64,000 bases of DNA from Arthrobacter sp. ISL-85. Lineage in GTDB: Bacteria; Actinomycetota; Actinomycetes; Actinomycetales; Micrococcaceae. Where the stretch lies: contig NZ_JAGGPQ010000006.1 of assembly GCF_018613675.1 (NCBI RefSeq), forward strand, positions 62,001 to 126,000. The letters run 5' to 3'. The notes under the pieces were generated by a model. The model did not search any database, was not told where the DNA came from, and saw only the letters and a list, made by a program, of their open reading frames with translations. Shown here piece after piece: positions 14,723 to 23,826 of this stretch (its first letter is position 1; each line of letters starts with the position of its first letter). The position numbers and the translations under genes are program-made.

Positions 14723-16834
14723 ATGGCGCTGAGAGACGATGTTCAGCTCAGCGATGAATCGGACTCGCAGTTGCCGGAACCGCTAGGCCCGGCGAAGAGT
14801 CCGAAGGGTCGCGTCACACAGATCGACATCAGTACCTTCCGGAAAATTGCGGAACACGATCTTAGGCAGGATCGGCGGGACAAGGCACTAGCCGACATTG
14901 AGGCGGGAGATTTGGACCTGACCTTTCACGAAGCCGCTGATCTCATGGCAAGGGCGCTGGCGGAATATTTCGCCGGGCAAGGACATCCGCACGGAATCTA
15001 CACCGAACTGCCGGGGGAAATCCGCATCAAGGCCACCGAGGGAAACAGGGACAAGTACGGATCAAAGGTACTTCCCTGCAATGTAGCCTTCGCGGCAACG
15101 CTCGGAAAACTACGCACTCAGCGGATCCGGGCAGGCATAAAAGAAGCTATGGCAAAGATGTCCGCCCATCGAGACGAAGCTGGCAGGCGGAAACTGCGGC
15201 AACAGTTGACCTCTTTCAACGCCAATAAGATCAACTACAACAAGATCGGCGCCGGCAACGCCTTTACCGTGGCAGACGCAATTGAACATGTGATCGACAG
15301 GGTTGCAATTGCCGCCGACCGCGGCCGCCCGCCGGCACTTGCACCGGATATCCTTTCGCGGATTGAAGCTTCCAGGGCTGCCGAGTCCTACACGGCTGAT
15401 CTGGAATTCACCTCGGTCGCTGCGGCTGCTCTCCCAGCCGAAAACAGTGTGCGAATAGCAAGTCTGCACTACGATAATGCAGGGCCCCTGGAATACCTGC
15501 TGCGGTGGAGCGATTCCTTGGGGAACGGAGACTCGCAGGCCCTGCATGACGCTACGGAACTCGCCAAGCAATGCGCGAGCATGGACTACCTCAGCCTGGA
15601 GGAACTCGACCGGCTCTCCGATGATGTAGCCCAACGAATCCACCACCCCTTCGGTCTGTTTAATACTGCCGGCCAGGCGGATATGGTCACTGCCCTATAT
15701 CTGTACACCGGTGAAGCCCCGCACACTGCCATCAAGCGTGCATGGGCCTACGTGAACGCGTCCGACGCTGCGCACCACCTTCAAGCAGGTAACTACGAAC
15801 AGCTCGTCACATCCGTCCTGGCTTCGCTGGACAAAACGTTGAGGAAGAATGCGGTCCGCTGGATGCAAAGGGTACAAGTCCGCCCCAGTGCCGTAGACCT
15901 GCTTCGGCTCCTGAGCGCCACAGCCGCCCAGGCAGCTGTCGACCCCCAAAATGCTGTCTGGCCGGACGGCTTGATGGATGAGGTGCTTCGCCACTACGGG
16001 GTCAACGACGATGAGATTCCAATGGCAGCCGAGCTCTTGAAGGACGCCTTTTCGCTGGCGAGGCCCGAAGGTGACGAAGTGGACTGGTGGGAGCCATCAC
16101 TTCAATGGAACACCGTCGGCAGCCGTATCCTGCAGCGAATCGCCACCTTTGACTACACCATGAGCGAGGCCGACCTAGAGGACCTTCGGGCTCACGCGAG
16201 CCAAACCCTGGCATTAACCCGGCTTACTGAGCTACGAAGCAACCTCGTACGCGCCGAGAGCAGTTTCCCGCAAACCATCAGGGGCAAAGAAGACCGAGGG
16301 CACTTCACCCGTCAATCCGTTGAAGCGACCAATAAATGGCTTTGGAAGCAAGGGGGGCTTCAGGCCGCCTCGTTTTTCAAGCAGGTGAAAAACGAGAAGA
16401 ACGCTCTTTATGGGAAGGTACGCGGCCTCGGACAGAGTAAGGGGTCACAAAGTGACCTGGCGGTTGCAGCTCAAGCCAGACGGAATGTCGCGCACAGCCA
16501 AACATCCAGCGACTGGTTCAGTATCGCCACCGGGAGCGAGGCCGTCGCTGTGCTGCGAAAAGACCCCACCCCCGGCTCCGACCTCGGAATAAGCCGCGCT
16601 GAAGCGCGATCCGCAGCAGACCGATTGCTTAACATCCTCGGAGTGGCCGCTGGCAATCCGGCGAGTCGACCAGCGGACGGCCAAGGGATCCGGGAATGGA
16701 TCGATGAACAAGTCGAGAGACTCAACGCTCTTGCAGAGGACCTCGACGACTTGATTCACCCGTCCCAATCGACGACGCTGTCCATCCTCCTGGAAGAGAC
16801 GGTCCGGGCCACAAACAAGGAGGCCGGAAAATGA
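14723..16834 (+). CDS. Large helical protein, first gene of the S16/propeller operon
   Basis: About 703 residues from the ATG at 14723, which is preceded by GGGGGA; an in-frame ATG at 14711 or GTG at 14651 is possible. The protein is almost entirely helical and hydrophilic. It has no signal peptide, membrane segment or nucleotide-binding motif that I can see. Notable features are a basic stretch around RAGIKEAMAKMSAHRDEAGRRK and a helix-rich middle, with an acidic helical C-terminus. I do not recognise a family. Its stop overlaps the start of the next gene (ATGA), so the two products are translationally coupled and probably interact. It may be a scaffold or regulator of the membrane-bound peptidase encoded third. 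Confidence 0.6.
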   Translation: MALRDDVQLSDESDSQLPEPLGPAKSPKGRVTQIDISTFRKIAEHDLRQDRRDKALADIEAGDLDLTFHEAADLMARALAEYFAGQGHPHGIYTELPGEIRIKATEGNRDKYGSKVLPCNVAFAATLGKLRTQRIRAGIKEAMAKMSAHRDEAGRRKLRQQLTSFNANKINYNKIGAGNAFTVADAIEHVIDRVAIAADRGRPPALAPDILSRIEASRAAESYTADLEFTSVAAAALPAENSVRIASLHYDNAGPLEYLLRWSDSLGNGDSQALHDATELAKQCASMDYLSLEELDRLSDDVAQRIHHPFGLFNTAGQADMVTALYLYTGEAPHTAIKRAWAYVNASDAAHHLQAGNYEQLVTSVLASLDKTLRKNAVRWMQRVQVRPSAVDLLRLLSATAAQAAVDPQNAVWPDGLMDEVLRHYGVNDDEIPMAAELLKDAFSLARPEGDEVDWWEPSLQWNTVGSRILQRIATFDYTMSEADLEDLRAHASQTLALTRLTELRSNLVRAESSFPQTIRGKEDRGHFTRQSVEATNKWLWKQGGLQAASFFKQVKNEKNALYGKVRGLGQSKGSQSDLAVAAQARRNVAHSQTSSDWFSIATGSEAVAVLRKDPTPGSDLGISRAEARSAADRLLNILGVAAGNPASRPADGQGIREWIDEQVERLNALAEDLDDLIHPSQSTTLSILLEETVRATNKEAGK

Positions 16835-18600
16835 CTACCGACCAAAAACACCTACTGAAGATAGAACCGGGTATGGACTCGTTCCGGGTGGAGTGTCTCG
16901 AGCCGGGCCCTGCTCCGACGGTCTCCGTTAGCGCAGGCGACTACATGACGGTCGAAATCGACGTAACCCGAACCATAGCCCCTGTCTCGGTCACTATCCA
17001 TGACACTGAGCGCGCCGTTGTCAGTCTCTGCGACCTTTTCGGTACGGGCACGGCCCGCGAAATCCTACGTCGTGGAACCTTTAGTCGGCCCGGACAGGCG
17101 GACAACAACGCCCCACTGGCCTTCGAACCGTCCTCAGCATGGGATGGGTTACTGGCCGCCGCGTATCAAGAATGGTCGCTCTACTGGAATCCGCTGCCAC
17201 TCGATGGGCCCTTGTTCGCCCTTGACACCATCGCGGCAGCTCACAGGAACTACGCGTTCGATGACTTCAAAACAGGCAGAGTCAAAGCGGCCGAGGCAAT
17301 ACCGGCTGCCCGTGCTCTAGAACGAATGCTTGAAGTTGACGCGATAGCTACAGCTGCCGTGGTACCTGTGCGGCTCGCCTTGGAAGCACTGCGCCACTAT
17401 CCGCTACCCAAGACCCCGGAGCCCGAAACCTCTTATACGCTCCCGCTGCCTCTAACCAACGACGGAATGAAAGCCATTCTCGATGCGCCTGCTTCCACCC
17501 CTGGACGGGAATTACTGGTCATCGGATCGCCTGACTGGAGACTAACAGGACATGGTTCCGCAGCCAGCGCCGAGGACACCATCCACGTTTCAGCTCACGT
17601 TCGAAACCCCGAGGCTATTACCATCACGGTGCCCATGAAAACCACGCCTGGCACCGAATCGACATATGACGCCACCATCACCGAGCCTTACACCGGGAAT
17701 CTCATTGCTCACGCCACTCTCCGCCCAGGCCCCCACGGACTCTTCCGAGGACACACCATCCCCGTACGGCCCATCCGTTTGACGGATCACGTCGATATCC
17801 GGCACCCCGAACTCTTGTCCCACCCTGAACCCAGCCCCGAGCGGCGCAGCGCGGACCGCTTAAAACGGGAGACAGCCAGAAAATACCTTGCCAGCAGACT
17901 GGTCCAGTCAACACATGAAGGAGCGGTCCACTTAACACTGGCCGAGCTCGCACTGAGCGGACGCCTCCTTGAAACTAGCAGTGAGGCCCACCTCACGACG
18001 AGCGTAGGCAGCCCCCTGTTTGAGGCCGCGGTCGATCCGCAATATGAAGGATCACCACATGGAGGAGGCAAAACCCTCGAGGAGCTTCGAGCTCCGGCCA
18101 TGCCCAAGGACGCTTTCAAGCAGCTCCTTTCCCGGGACCAGTTCGTGCTAGCAGCAGCCTCCGACCAAACGGTCATGACGGGTACGGTTGAGCTCGGCGA
18201 GATCACAGGGTCTTGGAGTGTTGATTCCAGTGGCGCCGGAGCTTTGTTCCACGTTGCCATGAATGCGCCAACAAGAACGTACCCGGATCTTTCGCTGGTA
18301 CGGCTGCGGGTTACGGCCAACGGGGAAACCAGCACCTACTACATTGTTTTCCACTCAACTGACGAGGACCTGCTCTTCGCCGAATTCACCACTCAACTGC
18401 CGATCCAGCGGCCCGATATCTTGCTCGATGTCACCCCCATTCAAGCGAATGATTTGGAGTCGGATGCCACCAACGACATCGTCCTCAGTATCCTTGGCTG
18501 CAAGGCGGAGGGACGCCGCGCATGGAAGCGGATGGCCGCGTCGCTCCCGAGTGATTCTGCCCCCGTGGCAGCATTGAACTCTTTGCTCAGGCCAGAATAA
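16831..18600 (+). CDS. Unrecognised mixed alpha/beta protein, second gene of the operon
   Basis: A 589-residue protein with an ATG overlapping the previous stop codon and the ribosome binding site AAGGAGG within the upstream gene. Residues 25-75 are beta-rich (VSVSAGDYMTVEIDV). A helical region follows (about 100-200), then beta-rich domains (about 210-320 and 430-540, e.g. LVRLRVTANGETSTYYIVF). No catalytic motif stands out. Beta-sandwich-like repeats would suit a ligand- or partner-binding role. Its last codon overlaps the next ATG (TAATG). No function is assigned; co-transcription with the S16/propeller gene suggests a shared system. Confidence 0.6.
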   Translation: MTTDQKHLLKIEPGMDSFRVECLEPGPAPTVSVSAGDYMTVEIDVTRTIAPVSVTIHDTERAVVSLCDLFGTGTAREILRRGTFSRPGQADNNAPLAFEPSSAWDGLLAAAYQEWSLYWNPLPLDGPLFALDTIAAAHRNYAFDDFKTGRVKAAEAIPAARALERMLEVDAIATAAVVPVRLALEALRHYPLPKTPEPETSYTLPLPLTNDGMKAILDAPASTPGRELLVIGSPDWRLTGHGSAASAEDTIHVSAHVRNPEAITITVPMKTTPGTESTYDATITEPYTGNLIAHATLRPGPHGLFRGHTIPVRPIRLTDHVDIRHPELLSHPEPSPERRSADRLKRETARKYLASRLVQSTHEGAVHLTLAELALSGRLLETSSEAHLTTSVGSPLFEAAVDPQYEGSPHGGGKTLEELRAPAMPKDAFKQLLSRDQFVLAAASDQTVMTGTVELGEITGSWSVDSSGAGALFHVAMNAPTRTYPDLSLVRLRVTANGETSTYYIVFHSTDEDLLFAEFTTQLPIQRPDILLDVTPIQANDLESDATNDIVLSILGCKAEGRRAWKRMAASLPSDSAPVAALNSLLRPE

Positions 18601-19070
18601 TGACCGGGCACGAGCACGCAGCCGCCCGGCATCGTCTTGGCCGGAAACTCCTCGGCATTGATGGTGGATGGGTAGACATGTGCCGGGAAGCCCTGACGGA
18701 AGGCACCCTGGCCTCCTTGGAGGGCGACCCGAAAACATGGGACGCTTTCGAATCTGAGGTCAGCGGTCCCTTCCTGAGTTTTGCGGACGAAGACTCTTCT
18801 ACGCTAGTAGGCCCCGCCCGTGCCGTTCTGAGCCTGGCGCGCGCCCTTGCCGGCGAAGAACCTGCCGGCACTGCCGTCCTGAACGCGATGGAGCGGTTTG
18901 ACAAAAGCGGCCTAGGAAGTCCTTCCGGCTACCGTCCACCATTGACCACGGGCATACAGCTGGGACGAAACTGGAAACAGTCCTTGTTGAGATCGAAAAA
19001 GCCAGTCCTGATCACCCCTCCGCGGCGTTCACCTCACTGTTGGCCCGGTATCTATCGGGCGAACAACTGA
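18600..19070 (+). CDS. N-terminal part of the S16/propeller protein (frame-disrupted)
   Basis: The ATG overlaps the previous stop (TAATG). Residues 1-105 form a plausible helical N-terminal domain. Beyond about codon 120 the reading turns basic and Trp/Arg-rich (QLGRNWKQSLLRSKK), unlike its neighbours. The -1 frame over the same bases reads TKLETVLVEIEKASPDHPSA and runs straight into the peptidase protein that begins at 19040. I therefore think the real protein joins residues 1 to about 120 here to that frame, giving about 1,040 residues. A sequencing error near 18960 or a true frameshift mutation would explain the split. Confidence 0.45.
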   Translation: MTGHEHAAARHRLGRKLLGIDGGWVDMCREALTEGTLASLEGDPKTWDAFESEVSGPFLSFADEDSSTLVGPARAVLSLARALAGEEPAGTAVLNAMERFDKSGLGSPSGYRPPLTTGIQLGRNWKQSLLRSKKPVLITPPRRSPHCWPGIYRANN

Positions 19071-21793
19071 AAGGAATACGAACGATCGAGGTGCCCGTCC
19101 TCTTCGACCAGATGACTGCAGGCAGTGTAGGACGACTTAGAATCGACGAAATCCGTCAAGGGCCGCCAGGAGTCCACCCATCCCCGCGATCAATGGTGTT
19201 CTTCGCTGGCGATCAAGCCTTCATCCAAGCAATGCGCGATGCTTGGGCCATTTCACCCAAGCTTCGCTCCTCGCAGCGCTCATTCATGTGGGAGTTGATC
19301 GATCAGCAGGAACGCCGCCCCTTACGGAACGTAAGCGGATCCTCCCTCGGAGCAGCTTGGTACGTCGCATTTGATGCTCTCAAGTACAAAAAATTCCTGG
19401 CGTTAAAAAGCCTGGATCCAAACTGTGCGGCAACAGGTGCCCTCGACAACACGGCTCTGGCATCGGTGACAGGCTACGACAACAAGTTTCGAGCGGCTGC
19501 CAGTAACAACTTGCGCGTGGTCTATCCCGCAGTGGATTTCGACGAAGCCGACCTCGCCGCCACCCGTTATGCCGCCACGGCAACCCCTGCCAAGGACGCC
19601 GCCGAGGCCGTGAAAGCAGTCCGGACGAGGACCAACAGACAGGGGATCGTGGTCTGGGCAATTATCACGGTTCTGGCCTCAGCGCTGATGGCAACTCTGA
19701 CAACGCAACTTGAGGCCGCGAACGCCAAAAGTACAGCGGCCAACCTATTGATCAAAGCCGCTACCCTACGCAACTCAGACCCGAGAATCGCTGGGCTCTT
19801 GTCGATGGCGAGCCAGAAAATAGCACCCAGCTTGGACGCCCTAAACAGCATGCAGTCGATCGCGGATGACAATGACATGGTCGCTAAGTCCTTCCACGCC
19901 ACAAACGCTGAAATCTGGAAAATTGCGGCATCAGAGGAAACTGTGATCGTGAGCACGCGGGACGGTCATGTTATCGGCTTTGACACGAAAACTACCGAAC
20001 AGCTCTGGTCGCTGCCAGCCTACGCAAGCAATCTGGCAATCTCCTCTGATGGCAAGACGATGGCTCTTACCGACTACTACAACACTGTCTCCATTTATGC
20101 ACTGGCAGGAGAATCTCCAACTTTGGTATACGGCCAACAGTTGACCGGTTCGAACAACGGCGGCCAGCTTGATATTCTTCAATTTTTCATCGCCAATGCA
20201 GGAACGGATGGTGGGCCTCGACTGGTCACGGTCACATCAAACGGGGTTCAGACATTCAGACTCGACGGCACGGATCACCAAAACTTCCCCTTCCGTGGCG
20301 CCGATGAACAAAGCCTCACAGCGGTAAGCGCTTCAACATGGGAATATGATTCTAAGCTCGGAGCTGGGCTGCTAATTGCGTTTAGAGAAGGTACCGTCCA
20401 GTACTGGCGCCCCCAGCAGCAACCCACCTTAAGCCCGCTTCTTACATCTGTTCGAGACTATTCCGTGGCCGTCGGGTTGAGCGCGACTCCTGACCGCATC
20501 ACGACAGCGAGCCCCGACGGGCTTATGGACTGGACACGAAACGTAAGCAGTAGCCCGAGCGCCCGCCACGCAGTCAATGGCACCGTCTTCTCCATGATTT
20601 CCCTGAACCAAAGCGCATGGGACGGCACAGCAGACTATGACCTCGCAACCCTGGGAGATAACGGTCTCACCGTCTCAGGGATCAACTATTCATTTACCCT
20701 GCGACGCACGGACATCAAATATATCAGCAGCATTCCCAATTCTTCGCTGATAGCCGCAGGAACAAAGGGTGGTGAGGTACTTCTCATTGACCCCTTCAAC
20801 GGAAACAAAGGAAATCTGGGGTACTGGCGGCACATCGAAGCCGTCTACCAGAACGAAGTCTTCGCTACGGTTGAATACTCAAGTGAAAATCAAGTGGAAA
20901 GATGGAGCCTTGATAGCCTGAACCAGGCTAATCCCGCAGCTGAACAAACGTATGTTTTGCCCAACAACGTCAAGTCTCGCCAGGTTATAAGTGTGGCTAC
21001 AAACGGTGAAGTTCTTGCGGCGCTGACGTATGAGGGAGACATAGTTGTCTGGAACGTGAAAAGTGCCGAAGTAGTCCAGGTTTTAGTACCCGAGGAGATG
21101 AAACCGTCACAGCATGATCCTCCCGGCGTACATGCTCTCCCTGGTCCTATCTACTTCATCAACGGGGGAGGAACCCTGCTCGTACAAGGTCTCAGCACAA
21201 GTACATTCATCTCCACTGTCGACTGGAAGACAAGTGGCAGCGTGGCAAGGCTCAATGTAGCCGGGTCACCCTCTCCTGACGGACCAATCGATGCCTGGCG
21301 TGAAAATCAAATTCTTGAACTCGACCCCTCCAACGGTACGGTGCTGAGCACGGTGGCGATTGAGAGTCACTCTTCCCCTGAAGTCCTAGCCGGAAGCCAT
21401 AGAATTGCACTCCTCGACAATTTGCGGAAGACGCTCACCCTCAGGTCCCAAGACGGTAAAGAGGTCGTCCATGAATTCATATTCGATTCTGGAATACAAA
21501 ACGTTTCCTCGAGTCCCACAGGTGCTACATTGGCCGTCGAAACGACTGACGGCCAGTTGACACTAATTGATGCAGCAAGTTTTGACGTAATCGCTCGACT
21601 TGTCCGCTATCCGCTTGGTGAAGTGACTTGGAGTGCCGACGGAAAAAACGTGGCCCGGGGCTCTCGACTCTGGCCAGTAGAGCCGCAGTCGACTCAAGCT
21701 GAATTGTGCGGCATCGTCGGATCAGATTTTACCCCTGCCGAGTGGAAGACTTACATAGGCGACCCCACCGCCCAGGTCCCTCTTTGCCCATGA
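19040..21793 (+). CDS. Lon-like (S16) peptidase - TM helix - beta-propeller protein
   Basis: Residues 12-170 match an S16/Lon-type peptidase fold. VSGSSLGAA holds the G-x-S-x-G site (Ser102), AATGALDNTALASVTGY follows, and NKFRAAA supplies the Lys (Lys149), 47 residues later (43 in E. coli Lon). There is no AAA+ ATPase domain. One membrane helix follows (about 202-222), then NSDPRIAGLLSMASQKIAPS, a DP-rich helical linker typical of actinobacterial STAND/WD40 proteins. About 620 residues of WD40/PQQ-like beta-propeller repeats complete it (AIWKIAASEE, VIGFDTKT and similar). The TTG at 19040 has no good ribosome binding site, so the true start is probably at 18600 with a frameshift. The likely role is a sensor that controls a membrane-anchored peptidase. 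Confidence 0.7.
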   Translation: MARYLSGEQLKGIRTIEVPVLFDQMTAGSVGRLRIDEIRQGPPGVHPSPRSMVFFAGDQAFIQAMRDAWAISPKLRSSQRSFMWELIDQQERRPLRNVSGSSLGAAWYVAFDALKYKKFLALKSLDPNCAATGALDNTALASVTGYDNKFRAAASNNLRVVYPAVDFDEADLAATRYAATATPAKDAAEAVKAVRTRTNRQGIVVWAIITVLASALMATLTTQLEAANAKSTAANLLIKAATLRNSDPRIAGLLSMASQKIAPSLDALNSMQSIADDNDMVAKSFHATNAEIWKIAASEETVIVSTRDGHVIGFDTKTTEQLWSLPAYASNLAISSDGKTMALTDYYNTVSIYALAGESPTLVYGQQLTGSNNGGQLDILQFFIANAGTDGGPRLVTVTSNGVQTFRLDGTDHQNFPFRGADEQSLTAVSASTWEYDSKLGAGLLIAFREGTVQYWRPQQQPTLSPLLTSVRDYSVAVGLSATPDRITTASPDGLMDWTRNVSSSPSARHAVNGTVFSMISLNQSAWDGTADYDLATLGDNGLTVSGINYSFTLRRTDIKYISSIPNSSLIAAGTKGGEVLLIDPFNGNKGNLGYWRHIEAVYQNEVFATVEYSSENQVERWSLDSLNQANPAAEQTYVLPNNVKSRQVISVATNGEVLAALTYEGDIVVWNVKSAEVVQVLVPEEMKPSQHDPPGVHALPGPIYFINGGGTLLVQGLSTSTFISTVDWKTSGSVARLNVAGSPSPDGPIDAWRENQILELDPSNGTVLSTVAIESHSSPEVLAGSHRIALLDNLRKTLTLRSQDGKEVVHEFIFDSGIQNVSSSPTGATLAVETTDGQLTLIDAASFDVIARLVRYPLGEVTWSADGKNVARGSRLWPVEPQSTQAELCGIVGSDFTPAEWKTYIGDPTAQVPLCP

Positions 21794-21795
21794 AG

Positions 21796-21811
21796 ACCCG
21801 CTAAAGCGGGT
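21796..21811 (+). terminator. Short hairpin after the operon
   Basis: The arms ACCCGC and GCGGGT around a TAAA loop lie three bases after the stop codon of the S16/propeller gene. The stem is short but well placed to end the operon. Confidence 0.45.
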
Positions 21812-22141
21812 AACCGACCCTCGATTGGGATGATCAAAATTATACGGAAGATGATGGACGCGGGTGATGTTATTTGACGATCTTTCGCACCTTGTGCTGG
21901 CTTGTATCGCTGCAATGAGAACCGTAAGGGACGGTCGAGACCTTTGGTCACTTCTTTGAACGCTCTAGCTGGATTGAGGTCAAAGATTCACCCTTAGCGG
22001 CCACAAAGTGGCAGCCGCGAGCAGAGTCCCGCGTGCCGCCTTCCATTAGCCGGTTAGGCGTGGGAACAACTGCGCATACGTGCACGTTGCAGCCTCGGAA
22101 GGGAACAATCAGCAGACAACGAGGAAATGAGAAGAACTAAC
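21812..22141. other. Intergenic region at the probable island boundary
   Basis: I see no gene in these 330 bases. To the left all genes are accessory; to the right they are chromosomal types. No tRNA gene or obvious attachment repeat can be seen here. Confidence 0.35.
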
Positions 22142-22444
22142 GTGGCAGCCGACTATGACGAAGTCCGTCCCGACGTCAAGGAATCCCAGGAGCGCTCTCT
22201 GGAGGACGTACAGTCTGCAAAAACCCCTGATGCCCGCAGCGTCGTCACCGAACTGGACGAAGCCGACGCCCTCGACGAAGGGCAGATACCTGGCGGCGAA
22301 ATCATCGCCGACGAGCTCATCGTCCAGGTGATTCCCCAAGCCGCGGACGAGTTCACCTGCTATTCCTGTTTTCTCGTCCGGCACCGGTCCCAGCTGGCGC
22401 GCGAGAGCAACGGCCATACATACTGCGTCGAATGCGAAGGCTAA
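22142..22444 (+). CDS. DUF4193 family small zinc-binding protein
   Basis: About 100 residues from the GTG at 22142, which has a GAGAAG site before it; an ATG at 22127 is possible. It begins AADYDEVRPDVKESQERSLEDVQ and ends with ADEFTCYSCFLVRHRSQLA and YCVECEG. The two CxxC pairs in this layout are diagnostic of DUF4193, a family confined to actinobacteria and abundant in them. The acidic N-terminal half and C-terminal zinc ribbon are typical. The function is unknown. It is the first gene on the right of the accessory block with a conserved-chromosome look. Confidence 0.85.
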   Translation: MAADYDEVRPDVKESQERSLEDVQSAKTPDARSVVTELDEADALDEGQIPGGEIIADELIVQVIPQAADEFTCYSCFLVRHRSQLARESNGHTYCVECEG

Positions 22445-22728
22445 GCCAAACCGTCCTAGCCAAAGCCACCAAAATTCACGCCGCTTGAGCCCCTCCCAGC
22501 GCTAGCTTTACATAAGATCCGCTATCGGCTTTCTAAATAAGCCCGAGGGGGCCCGGAGAAGGACGCCTGGCATCGTGACTGGCCCTTTTCTCTCACCTGC
22601 CAAGGCGTGACAGCGTTGTCCCCGGGCGGTGCGGAGTTTTACCCGCAGTTGCCGGCTGGCCATCACCCTTGGAGACGTGGTGCCTCCAGGGGTAGCCCGC
22701 GGCGCCCCTCCGGAGCCATGATGGCACC

Positions 22729-23040
22729 ATGACCGATCCCCAGCGGAAGCTGTCCGCCGCCGAGCTCGCCGAAGCCGGGCTCACCGGCTGGCGCCTGACC
22801 GGCGAGGCCCTCGCCGCCACCTTCAGGACCCGGAAGTTCTCCACCGGGCTGGAGCTAGTGAACCGCATCGGCGCCTCCGCCGAGAAGGCCAACCACCACC
22901 CTGACCTCACGCTCACCTACCCCGAGGTGGGCGTCACGCTCTTGAGCCACGATGTCGGCGGGATCACCAGCCGCGACATCGACCTGGCCCGCACCATAAG
23001 CAGCCACGCTGCGGACCTCGGGGTCGCCGCCGTGGAGTGA
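22729..23040 (+). CDS. phhB: 4a-hydroxytetrahydrobiopterin (pterin carbinolamine) dehydratase
   Basis: A 103-residue protein of normal length for this enzyme, which dehydrates pterin-4a-carbinolamine to regenerate a pterin cofactor. The signature is present: AEKANHHPDLTLTYPEVGVT with the paired active-site His residues, then LLSHDVGGITSRDIDLA. The gene stands alone, about 280 bp after the DUF4193 gene. No pterin-dependent hydroxylase is visible nearby, so its partner is unknown. In many bacteria the protein also occurs without such a hydroxylase. Confidence 0.9.
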   Translation: MTDPQRKLSAAELAEAGLTGWRLTGEALAATFRTRKFSTGLELVNRIGASAEKANHHPDLTLTYPEVGVTLLSHDVGGITSRDIDLARTISSHAADLGVAAVE

Positions 23041-23314
23041 GTCCGCGCGTGGGCAGGGGTGAAGGATTGTCGAGGCGCTAAGCGGCCTTTACGGAATCGC
23101 GATTGTCGGCCTTAGTGCTGGGACTTCTGTCGATGCGAGACATATACATCCATTTGCTCTAAAGCAGGCCATAATCCAACCTGCCACGGCGTTCTCGCCA
23201 GCGACGGGCACCGTCGCCGAATGGGCGACACCAAAGTGACGGTGCCAGCTGCCGCACTCTAGAGAGACGGTGCCTCCCCTTGACCTTCGGGGGACGTCAA
23301 GCTAACTTGCCGCC

Positions 23315-23716
23315 ATGGACCCGGAGTCAGTGGAGCAGGCTCTCAACAGCGGTGACGTCCACGAGCTGCTCAAAGTTTGGGAAGACTTTAACCGTGGTGA
23401 GGCATCGCCTGGCATTTCCACCGGCAGCGACCAGGCGCGGGAAGCTGCAGCCCATTTTCTGACGGAGGTATCGGAAGTCGCCGCGCTGGAGGCGCTGCGA
23501 GCAAATGCCAAGGCAGTGGACCTGCTCACGGCGCGGCGCTGGTACGTCATGAAATCTGCCCGTGAGGGCGGCGCGACGTGGGCGCAGATCGGTGAAGCAT
23601 TGGGGATCACCAAACAGGCAGCCCACGATTTCTACCGACGCAAGATCGAAGAGCAGGAAAAATACTTGCCGGATCTCCACGACACGGCAGCCGCCCGTGC
23701 CGTCCTGGAAGACTGA
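23315..23716 (+). CDS. Hypothetical protein with helix-turn-helix
   Basis: A 133-residue protein. The C-terminal half has a clear HTH (GGATWAQIGEALGITKQAAHDFYRRK), the type found in small sigma-like and transposase-associated regulators of actinobacteria. The N-terminal half is helical. The gene ends about 110 bp upstream of metH on the same strand, but I see nothing linking the two. It probably binds DNA; its target is unknown. Confidence 0.65.
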   Translation: MDPESVEQALNSGDVHELLKVWEDFNRGEASPGISTGSDQAREAAAHFLTEVSEVAALEALRANAKAVDLLTARRWYVMKSAREGGATWAQIGEALGITKQAAHDFYRRKIEEQEKYLPDLHDTAAARAVLED

Positions 23717-23826
23717 CATAAGCGTCACGAGCGGGCATCAACTTGCAGCTTTGGGCTGCGAGCACAACCGCCGTAGTACACGGACACACAGCGCAACCTT
23801 AGAGTCCCCGCCCGTAACCTGTTTAA

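Noticed and set aside
18995..19001. Programmed -1 frameshift at GAAAAAG
   Set aside because: The protein-like signal has already moved to the other frame about 30 bases earlier, so slippage here would not restore the likely protein; a lost base near 18960 fits better.
23717..23826. Cobalamin riboswitch upstream of metH
   Set aside because: The 110-base leader lacks a B12-box-like sequence and is too short for the full element.
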